Assembly (NCBI GenBank): GCA_030041335.1
Contig: JASHOB010000138.1
Span: 52,077 to 116,076, forward strand
Source of the DNA: Alphaproteobacteria bacterium
GTDB lineage: Bacteria > Pseudomonadota > Alphaproteobacteria > ATCC43930 > CGMCC-115725
Direction of reading: 5' to 3'
DNA: 64,000 bases
Positions 47,379 to 55,278 of this stretch are shown here, in pieces. The notes beneath the pieces are model-generated. The model worked only from the letters and a program-made list of their open reading frames with translations, was not told the DNA's origin and searched no databases. A program made the translations under genes and the position numbers. Each line of letters starts with the position of its first letter. Position 1 is the stretch's first letter.

Positions 47379-50300
47379 CTACGATAATTCATCGGTCAAG
47401 GCTCTTGCGGCCTGCAAATCGCGCGTCCCAAATCCCTCACTGAACCAGCTATAGATGGGCAGAAGGATCTCACGAGCTTTCTTGCGCTCGCCCCGATCGC
47501 GCAAGAGCCGCGCGAGACTTGTTGCTGCGCGCAGTTCCAAGGATTTCGCTTGCTGCGTCCGTGCTATCGCAAGCGCGCGTTCAAACGCGGCTTCTGTTTT
47601 GGAAACATCTGGCCCGGGGGACCGCAATGTGATTTCGCCCGCGATGCGATGAATTTCAGCTTCGCACCACTTTTCTTTTGTGGTCCGCACGGTCAACTCG
47701 GCCTCGTCAATACAGCGCCTTGCATCTTCAAATTGACCGATCTCCAAGTAAGCCGTGGCGTAGTTTGACAAATACCACGGGGTGAACAATGTTGAGCCGG
47801 TAGAGCGGAACGCGGCGAGACCAGATGTTATCATCGTGACTGCGCTCGACATTTGGCCACTTAGTACCAACGCACAGCCCTGGTTTGCCATTCCGATCGC
47901 TTTCCAAAACATAGCCCCTTTCTCGTCCGCGAGCGCTGCAGCTTCTTCTAAATGCGCAATGGCTTTAGCAGAGTTTCCGCAAAGAACAAACGTAAGCGAG
48001 CTGATCACCAGTGCGTGAGTCAAAGTAGGGACCTCTCCAAACTCGCGAGCGTGAGTCAAGGTTCTGCTCGCATCCGCCACCGCGGCATCTGGATAGCCGA
48101 GTAGCCAAAGGGCCAGAGCTCTAAACGACAAAATTGCCGTGCGAACATCTTGACCAAACCGCGCAGCAAGCGGCACATGCTCAACGGGATCATACAGTCC
48201 AAGAGCGCGATCGAGATGCGCAAGCCCCAAAACCAATTCGCCGGTGTGCATCAGCGACATGCCCTTCAGCCGGTTGCCAACCATGGACGGAACATTTGTT
48301 CTCCATTTTTCGGCGAGCGTCAAAAAATCATCGGACAGCTCAAGTAACTTGTCGCCGTTGAAACCAACCAAATGGGCTACCCATTGGCCATAAAGAACCA
48401 CGAATGGAAACAACGGATCTTCAAGAGGCTCGCCGAGCGCCTCGGCCTGCTTAACAAGCAACATCGACTTCTGCACGGCGTCCTTGGTTTCCGGGGCCGC
48501 ATAACCCTTGATATGGATCAGGGGGTTTATGAGAGCCACCTGAAGCCGAATCTGCTCGCGGCGCAGGTCCGGCGTAGAGGGCAGCGTAGTGATCTGCGCA
48601 AGCGCGCGGCTAAGTTGGGTGATAGCCTCTAGGAGCGCTGAACGCGCCAGCGACCGCTGCCCCGCCATGCCCCAGAAGCTGGCCGCCTTCTCAATTTCAC
48701 CGGCTTCGGTAAAATGGCGTGCAACGAGCTCCGGCTTACCTTCGGCGATGTCTGGGAATTCTTTGCAGATGACCTGAGCGATACGCGCGTGAAGGGCACG
48801 TCTAGGTTCCCGCAACAGCGTACCGTAGGCGGCATCCTGCACTAATGCGTGTTTGAAGAGGTAATTCGCGTACGGAGGAACGCCCTGCCGGAACAGCAGA
48901 CCCGCACTGATCAACCGATGAATTGCGGTCTCAAGGTCCGCAGACGATTTGCCTGCTACGCCCTCTATGAGCGCGTGGGAGAATTCGCGGCCGATCGCCG
49001 CGCCGATCTGAGCCAATTCCTTGGCCGAACCAAGTCGGTCGAGCCGCGCCAATAATGAGGCGTGCAACGTCGCTGGAATTTCGAGTCGTACCGATGGAAT
49101 CGCTGACGTTGTTCTCCGCGCCTCTTCTTCGCTTTCCGCCTCCAGTACGGCTTTTGTCATCTCCTCGATGAACAATGGAATGCCGTCAGACCTGTCAATT
49201 ACATCTTCACGAATGCCGGGCGGTAGAGACTTGTTACCGACAAGGCGGTCAATGATGGCGTCGATGTCCCTACGGCCAAGGCGATTGATGGTCAGCGCGG
49301 CAACATGCGGGAGCCCGATCCAGGGCGGCTCAAACTCCGGTCGGTATGTAATGATCAGCAGCACACGGAGCGTGACGATCCGCTCAATGATGCGACCAAT
49401 CAGCTCAAGGCTGGTGGGATCGGTCCAGTGGGCGTCTTCGAAGATAATGAGTACAGGGTCGGACTGCGCAAGAGCCTCGACCTGCGTAATAAGGGCCTCC
49501 AATGTCCTTTTCCGACGCTGCTGCGGATCAAGCGTCAACTGCGGATAACGGCCGTCATTCCGAAGCGATAACAGTTCCGCGAGCACACCCGAATCATCTG
49601 GCGAGGTCGCGCTCCGCGCGAGGAGAGCATCGAACTTGTCGAGTTTAGCGGCTACGGAATCGTCATGCTTAAATTCGGCCGCACGCTCCAGGTGGCCAAT
49701 GATTGGGTATAGCGCACTGTCGGTGCGTTGGGGTGAACAGAAAAAACGCAAGCGTGCATGAGCCTCGTCGCTGATCTGTTGGAGCAACGCCGCGGTCAAC
49801 CGAGATTTGCCTATTCCGGCCTCGCCGGAGACCAGCACGACCTGCCCTTCACTGTCCCTTGCTCTCGACCAACGCCGTTGCAGCAACTGTGATTCCTCCT
49901 CCCTTCCCACAAACGAAGAGAGGCTACCAGTGTGAAACGCCTCGAAGCGGCTTTCTGCACCGGTTGGTCGCAGCGCGGCGAAAGCTTGGATCGGTTCGGA
50001 AATGCCCTTGAGATCGGGATGACCAAGATCTTGCAACTCGAACAAATTGCCGAGAAGCCTCCGCGTGGTGTCCGCTATCACCACCATTTCTGGCTCGGCA
50101 AGCCCCTGCAATCGGGCCGCAAGATTGGGCGTCTCGCCGACAATTCCGCGTTCCTGCGCCTGGCCCGATCCTACTAGATCTCCGACCACCACCAAACCCG
50201 TGGCGATGCCGACGCGCGTCTGCAGCGGAGTCTCTGTCTTCAATTTTGCTACTTCTGCGATCACCTCCAGCGCCGACCTTACGGCCCTCTCGGCATCATC

Positions 50301-50753
50301 CTCGTGGGCTTCCGGGTAGCCGAAATAGACGAGAACACCATCGCCCATATATTTGGCAACAAAGCCACCAAAGCGACGGACCGTCTCGCTTACGCAATTC
50401 TGGTAGGCGGAGATGAGGTTGCGCAGATCTTCCGGGTCCATTCGCGTTGATAGAGCCGTCGAGCCCACCAAATCGCTAAACATCACGGTGACGTGACGAC
50501 GTTCGGCTGTATCGAACGGCGCGACAGGCAATGCGGGCGAAACGGTAGGCCGCGGAGCCCCTTGTTCGAGGCGATTCTGTTCGCCTATCGCGCGGAGCAA
50601 CTGACGCCGATGACCGAGTGACGCCACCCCGAGTTCTTTGAGGTCTTGGTCGGTCAAATCGGGCAGGATGGCAACGGTGATGTCGTTCTCGGCAAATCGC
50701 TGAGCGTATTGCCCGAGGCCAAGCTGCTCGAGCCAGTACGCAATCTGCTGCAT
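47379..50753 (-). CDS. SAM domain-nucleotide cyclase-AAA ATPase-TPR signalling protein
   Basis: The 1124-residue protein has four parts. A SAM-type domain (residues about 1-60, MQQIAYWLEQLGLGQYAQRF ... GVASLGHRRQLLRAI) is followed by a class III cyclase domain (about 80-250). The cyclase has metal-binding Asp residues in VMFSDLVGSTALS and MGDGVLVYFGYPEAHEDDAE, and GETPNLAARLQGLAEP. Next comes a STAND/AAA-like ATPase (SGEAGIGKSRL, IIFEDAHWTD), then about 450 residues of TPR-like helices. It probably makes cAMP or cGMP in response to an unknown cue. ATG 50753 has GGAGGG upstream. It is related to the + strand protein at 59089-63633. Confidence 0.9.
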   Translation of the reverse strand: MQQIAYWLEQLGLGQYAQRFAENDITVAILPDLTDQDLKELGVASLGHRRQLLRAIGEQNRLEQGAPRPTVSPALPVAPFDTAERRHVTVMFSDLVGSTALSTRMDPEDLRNLISAYQNCVSETVRRFGGFVAKYMGDGVLVYFGYPEAHEDDAERAVRSALEVIAEVAKLKTETPLQTRVGIATGLVVVGDLVGSGQAQERGIVGETPNLAARLQGLAEPEMVVIADTTRRLLGNLFELQDLGHPDLKGISEPIQAFAALRPTGAESRFEAFHTGSLSSFVGREEESQLLQRRWSRARDSEGQVVLVSGEAGIGKSRLTAALLQQISDEAHARLRFFCSPQRTDSALYPIIGHLERAAEFKHDDSVAAKLDKFDALLARSATSPDDSGVLAELLSLRNDGRYPQLTLDPQQRRKRTLEALITQVEALAQSDPVLIIFEDAHWTDPTSLELIGRIIERIVTLRVLLIITYRPEFEPPWIGLPHVAALTINRLGRRDIDAIIDRLVGNKSLPPGIREDVIDRSDGIPLFIEEMTKAVLEAESEEEARRTTSAIPSVRLEIPATLHASLLARLDRLGSAKELAQIGAAIGREFSHALIEGVAGKSSADLETAIHRLISAGLLFRQGVPPYANYLFKHALVQDAAYGTLLREPRRALHARIAQVICKEFPDIAEGKPELVARHFTEAGEIEKAASFWGMAGQRSLARSALLEAITQLSRALAQITTLPSTPDLRREQIRLQVALINPLIHIKGYAAPETKDAVQKSMLLVKQAEALGEPLEDPLFPFVVLYGQWVAHLVGFNGDKLLELSDDFLTLAEKWRTNVPSMVGNRLKGMSLMHTGELVLGLAHLDRALGLYDPVEHVPLAARFGQDVRTAILSFRALALWLLGYPDAAVADASRTLTHAREFGEVPTLTHALVISSLTFVLCGNSAKAIAHLEEAAALADEKGAMFWKAIGMANQGCALVLSGQMSSAVTMITSGLAAFRSTGSTLFTPWYLSNYATAYLEIGQFEDARRCIDEAELTVRTTKEKWCEAEIHRIAGEITLRSPGPDVSKTEAAFERALAIARTQQAKSLELRAATSLARLLRDRGERKKAREILLPIYSWFSEGFGTRDLQAARALTDELS

Positions 50754-51653
50754 CGGCACCCTCCGTAACGGTTCACCGGCAAACCACACAATCTAGAGCT
50801 TACCAATAATGGCCGTGACGTTGTAGCCGCTGGACAAGCTCCGCCCCGCGGTCCTAGCCGAAGAGTCCATGTGCCGGGAATGTGCCCGATACGGAGTCGA
50901 GCGCCCCGCTCAAACTGTCGACCGCGTCATTCCGATCCGCGACGCATCCTAGCGCCGCGCAGATCCGACGAACCTTCAACCCTTGTGTTGGCCTTGCCAT
51001 CACAAGAAAACCAACACCCGCGATGGTGGGTTCGGGCACCGTTGTCGTTCGCGCGACGCCGAGGAATAAATCGGCGCGTGCAGCAGTATCCGAATGTACG
51101 TTTCAATATTGTCGCTGGGCGTGCACTCATAAACCGGTAAAGAGCGACAAGGACAGACATGCCCTAATTTCCACTTGGCGCGCCAGAGGCGGATCGCTCC
51201 AGTCCGATTTTTTAGACGACCGAATTTTCGGCCGAAAGCGGGAACGCCCGCTCTGGAGCACGCAACGGCAACAAGCAGATGTTCGTTTTACCTCGGTATC
51301 CGCCTCGACGAGATCCCGTTTCGAACGGTTGCGGACGCCTACCGACGAACACAGGTTCGGGTCATTATCTGTCGATGGTTTGAACGGCGAATTTTTCTTA
51401 TCGCCGTTGGACACTCATCTTCGGCCGGGCCCTTCCTTGAGCCGAACGTCTGGTATCCGCGTTCCCTGCCCGTAAGCGGACCGGCAGAAATCCACCCTTA
51501 CCGGCATTTCCGCTTCGGAGACACCGGCCGGCTCGACCGAGTGACCATGATAGGCGCAGAGCAGACCTCGTTGCGGCAAACTTCTATGGGTCCACTTTTC
51601 CACCTGATCGGTCAATTTCCGACGAGCATAAAGTTCCGAGCGCGTCGGAGGAC
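50754..51653. other. Intergenic stretch upstream of the cyclase, decayed DNA
   Basis: About 900 bp contain only overlapping short frames with Arg/Ser-rich translations that I cannot match to any family. The cyclase promoter must lie near 50760-50850. The rest is probably degraded island sequence between the cyclase and the relaxase relic. Confidence 0.4.
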
Positions 51654-52660
51654 CTACGAGACCGTCGGCCCGCTCCGCCGGCGCTCCAAGTTCCAGGAAA
51701 TCTCCCCACCCCGGACAACACCCGAGACCTGCTTGCCGAGATTGCGTTCCAGCACCGGCCGCCAGAGCGCCAGGGTGAGTTCCCGGCTCTTTTCGATCAG
51801 CGCGAACCGGCCGCTCGCGAGGTCGACGCGCCTTCGGTAGATGCCTTCGATGCGCTGACCGGGCACTGCCTCCGTGTACCGGCGCCGCGCCAGAGCATCG
51901 CGCACGCCGCGCACGAACCCGGCGTCGCGCGTCATGATGGGCGCATCTGCTGCGGTCGAACCAGGTGGCGCCATCGGCTCCGACCTGGCGATCGAGCGGC
52001 GGGACCTACAAGGTTTGAACGACAACCGGGGTCGTCCGGGTTTGTCCCCGCTGGTAGTTTCGCGCGCCTGTGCCAGGTGATCAGGGCGATAATCCAGGTA
52101 CCGTCCGTTTCGTGCTCGACGCTGACGCTCGCCCGGCGCGTCGCTTCGAGGCGGCGGAGACGGGTCTCGGCGGACGGCGGCACTCGCCGCCGGGTCGTGC
52201 CGGAGATGGATGTCGAGGCTTAGCGGCCGCCATTTGCCGCCGCGATCTCGGTGCGATCGACGGCACGCGGCTTGGTGCGTTTGGGCTCGAATGCAACGAT
52301 GGCGCCGTTTGGCACCGGGTCGATTGCATCGCCCTTGCGATTATCGGCGTAATGCGTCCGGCCATCGACGCCATCGCGCACGAGATAGTGCCGGTCGTCC
52401 ATTTCATCCAATAGGCCACGGGCGACAACGCGGCCGATCAATCGGCCTACGTCCGGTGCCAGGGGATCGTAGACGCCGAAGTCGGCGTCGCGGCGGCTCA
52501 GGCCTTCCCGCACCATCGCGCGGTGCAGGGTCTTGATGATGTCGACCCGTTCACCCATCCAGCGGAGCACCGGTTCGAGATCGCCAGCGAGGCGCCATTG
52601 CGACGGCGCGATCTCGTCGGCCAGACCGAGGCGCCGCAGCTTCTGAAGACGACCGGCGCG
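51654..52660 (-). pseudogene. DUF3363 relaxase (VirD2-like), C-terminal part, degraded
   Basis: Fragments in several - frames line up in order with the C-terminal DUF3363 region of mobilisation relaxases. The first is RAGRLQKLRRLGLADEIAPS then GERVDIIKTLHRAMVREGLS and VGRLIGRVVARGLLDEMDDR. LDIHLRHDPAAS, ETRLRRLEATRRAS, DAGFVRGVRDALARRR, RVDLASGRFALIEKSRELTL and the end GKQVSGVVRGGEISW follow. At least three frame changes (around 52220, 52150 and 52030) and an internal deletion after DALARRR are needed. The catalytic HUH domain is absent here. It marks an old mobilisable element. Confidence 0.82.
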
Positions 52661-53220
52661 GAGCGTCTGGTCGAAGGCACCGCCGGCAACGGTGCCGGAT
52701 CGGACGATGCCATCGGCGCCGGCCTCGCGCACACTTTCTGCGGCTTCATTCGAAGGTTCGAAAGCGGCAAAAGTCTGGTTGCCGAACACAAAAACGGTGA
52801 CCTTCCCGACTGGAATTTGAGCTCGATCCGTGGCCAGGAACTGGCAACACGCGTGCTTCCGGAGCCGCCGGAAGCGGTGGCGGTGCCCATCGCGAGCACG
52901 TTTTCAGCAACATCGGAGCTAATCGCTAGGTAGGCGAGGGTCTCCGCTGGCAGCGGCGTGCCGTGCTGGAACCAGGCGTGATGGCGCTCCGGGCCGGCAT
53001 TGTACGCGGCGAAAAGTCCTGGATAGCCGAAGCGGTTTTACATGGCCGCGAGGTATGCTGTGCCCGCAACGATATTGTCCCGCGTATTCGTATGGATCGC
53101 TTCCGAGCCCCAGCCCAATGGCGCGCGAGTTCTTGCATTGTCGCGAGCCGAACGCCTTGCGATTCGTCAGCACCCGTTTCCCGCTCTGGCCAGCGGGTCG
53201 CCAACATGCGCCCGGCGAAG
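52661..53220 (-). pseudogene. Lytic transglycosylase (conjugation-type SLT) relic
   Basis: A - strand frame reads NTRDNIVAGTAYLAAM, then a TAA near 53039-53041, then NRFGYPGLFAAYNAGPERHH and GTPLPAETLAYLAISSD. These are the characteristic C-terminal motifs of SLT-domain transglycosylases that precede the relaxase gene in many alphaproteobacterial islands. The N-terminal part (LGSDPYEYAG, MQELARHW) is in other frames, so frameshifts as well as the nonsense codon have destroyed it. It runs directly into the relaxase relic, suggesting a fusing deletion. The outer limits are approximate. Confidence 0.65.
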
Positions 53221-53513
53221 GTCAACGAACTGCTATTGGGGCGCGTCGATGCGGAAGGTACGAACGACATCGCCCGCTTGTTTTGCGGTTGCTCTTGACG
53301 GAAGCAGATACGGAGCGCCGGCAAAAACAATACCCTTCGTGGCTATGACTACTAGAAGCCGACGACGGCACCGGTCGATTTGTTCGATACCGCTTATCGT
53401 ATTCATGGTATGTCCCGCCTAAAATCAAAAGTTGAATTATGGTTGGAGCATGACTGATGTCAGTCGTCATCCCTCGCGAGGCCGCCGCTGTGAACGAGGA
53501 GGCTTTCGCCTCC

Positions 53514-54275
53514 CTAGAAGCGTTGGACTGGCGAAGCGAAAACGTATCCGACACCTCGTTCGGTCTGGATGAATTGCGGTGCGCTCGGATCTTGTTCCAG
53601 CTTTCGGCGGAGACGTAAGATCTGCACGTCGATACTCCGATCGAAAACGTCCTCATGGACCCGGGTCGCCTGCAGAAGATGCTCGCGACTCAGTGGCCGT
53701 TGGGGAGCATCGAGGAAGGCGACGAGCAACGCATATTCTCCCTTGGTCAATGCGACCTCGTTGCCGGTCGGTGCGGTCAGGCGGCGCGTGCGGAGGCTCA
53801 AGCGCCACCCTCTGAACTGATAGCCTCCACGCTCGTGGTCGCGTGGCGGGACCGCGTGACCACGGTCGAGGCGCCGCAGCACCGCGCGCACTCGGGCCAG
53901 AAGCTCCCGCAAGTTAAAGGGTTTGGTCACATAGTCGTCGGCGCCCAGCTCGAGACCGACGACGCGGTCGATCTCGTCGCGGCGGTGACCGGTCGCGATG
54001 ATGACCGGAACGTCGCATTGCTGTCGGATTTCCCGCAGCAGGTCGAGACCATCTTCGAGGCCGAGTCGAAGATCCAGGATGACAATGCTGACCTCGTGCG
54101 CGGCAAGTTGACGAAGCATTTCTTCGCGACCCGATGCGAGGAGCGTCTGGATGTTGTTGTCGGCGAAATAGTTTAGGATCATGCGCTGGAGGGCGGGATC
54201 GTCATCGACGACGAGCGCCGTCGCCTGGCGATCGCCGCTGTCTTGGATCGCATCACTCGATGGTGAACTAGCCAT
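53514..54275 (-). CDS. OmpR/PhoB-family response regulator
   Basis: The 253-residue regulator has a receiver domain (residues about 18-135) with acidic pocket DDD at 24-26, phospho-acceptor Asp68 in IVILDLRLG, Thr/Ala in IIATGH and Lys118 in VTKPFNLRELLARV. A winged-helix DNA-binding domain follows (RRLTAPTGNEVALTKGEYAL, RSIDVQILRLRRKLEQDP, IQTERGVGYVF). The partner is probably the VirA-like kinase at 55265-57748. Its ATG 54273-54275 shares CATG with the start of the divergent peroxidase gene, leaving no intergenic promoter space, so one of the two starts may be wrong. Confidence 0.92.
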   Translation of the reverse strand: MASSPSSDAIQDSGDRQATALVVDDDPALQRMILNYFADNNIQTLLASGREEMLRQLAAHEVSIVILDLRLGLEDGLDLLREIRQQCDVPVIIATGHRRDEIDRVVGLELGADDYVTKPFNLRELLARVRAVLRRLDRGHAVPPRDHERGGYQFRGWRLSLRTRRLTAPTGNEVALTKGEYALLVAFLDAPQRPLSREHLLQATRVHEDVFDRSIDVQILRLRRKLEQDPSAPQFIQTERGVGYVFASPVQRF

Positions 54276-55278
54276 GCCGGCCTCGAGCCCGCGACTGACG
54301 CCGAGCGCCTTCCGATTGACTCGCCGTGGAGCGCGCTTGTTCCTCGCGGTCCTCTGCCTCTGCACCCTGGGGTCGTCTCTCGCGCAGGCGCCCCCGCCTC
54401 ATTTCAGGCCCGGCCAAGAACCCATCACTCCGCTTCCTCCTACACCCATTCAAGACCCGCAGCAGGTAGCGCTCGGGGATCGCCTGTTCCACGATCCCCG
54501 CCTATCGCATGATAACACGTTGAGCTGCAACTCGTGCCATGACGTTTCGGCGAACGGCGCAAGCGTGGGCCAACCGAAATCGAGGATCGATGCCGGGCCG
54601 GAACTCAACACGCCCACCGTGTTTAACGCCGCGTTGAACTATCGGCTGAACTGGGAGGGGAACGTCCGGACCCTTGAAGCCCAGGCGGACCAAACGCTTC
54701 AAAAACCTCAGACCATGGGGTCGAGCCTCGATGAAGTTTTGAACAAACTGCGGGGCGACCAAGACCTTTCGAAGCAATTTCGCGAGGCCTATGGGCGCGA
54801 AATGGACGGTCCCGGAATCCTCGCCGCCATTGCGACGTACGAGCGGACGCTGCTGACGCCAGGGTGTCGGTTTGATCGCTGGCTCGGCGGCGACGCCAGC
54901 GCGATCAACGCCGAGGAGCTCGCCGGCTACGGGCTGTTCAAGTCGCTCGGCTGTGTTTCTTGCCACCAGGGGGTCAATGTCGGCGGCAATATGTACCAGC
55001 GCCACGGCATCTTTCATCCGCTCGGCTCCCCGGAGCCCGAGATCGTCCGAGTCCCCAGCTTGCGCAACGTGGCAGTTACCGCGCCGTATTTTCACGACGG
55101 CAGCGCGGTCGCACTAGCCCAGGCGGTGCAGAAGATGGGTTATGCCCAACTCGATCGCGTGCTGACGGATGACCAGACGAAGGCAATCGTCGCTTTCCTG
55201 CAGACTCTGACCGGAACTTATCTCGGTAGGCCCGTCACCCAGGCGGGCGGATCGCGGCAAGCCGATGCACCTCGATGA
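54274..55278 (+). CDS. Di-haem cytochrome c peroxidase / MauG-like protein
   Basis: The 334-residue exported protein has a Tat-free signal peptide (ARLFLAVLCLCTLGSSLAQA). Two CxxCH haem sites follow: CNSCH at 85-89 and CVSCH at 227-231. Family sequence includes ALGDRLFHDPRLSHDNTLSC, GQPKSRIDAGPELNTPTVFNAALNY and PSLRNVAVTAPYFHDGSA. It is a periplasmic peroxidase or MauG-type electron-transfer enzyme. The downstream kinase gene starts 14 bp before its stop, so the two are coupled. The ATG at 54274 lacks a clear Shine-Dalgarno. Confidence 0.92.
   Translation: MPASSPRLTPSAFRLTRRGARLFLAVLCLCTLGSSLAQAPPPHFRPGQEPITPLPPTPIQDPQQVALGDRLFHDPRLSHDNTLSCNSCHDVSANGASVGQPKSRIDAGPELNTPTVFNAALNYRLNWEGNVRTLEAQADQTLQKPQTMGSSLDEVLNKLRGDQDLSKQFREAYGREMDGPGILAAIATYERTLLTPGCRFDRWLGGDASAINAEELAGYGLFKSLGCVSCHQGVNVGGNMYQRHGIFHPLGSPEPEIVRVPSLRNVAVTAPYFHDGSAVALAQAVQKMGYAQLDRVLTDDQTKAIVAFLQTLTGTYLGRPVTQAGGSRQADAPR

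Noticed and set aside
52523..52933. + strand frame of 136 codons
   Set aside because: It is antisense to the relaxase/transglycosylase relic, whose - strand family motifs are clear.
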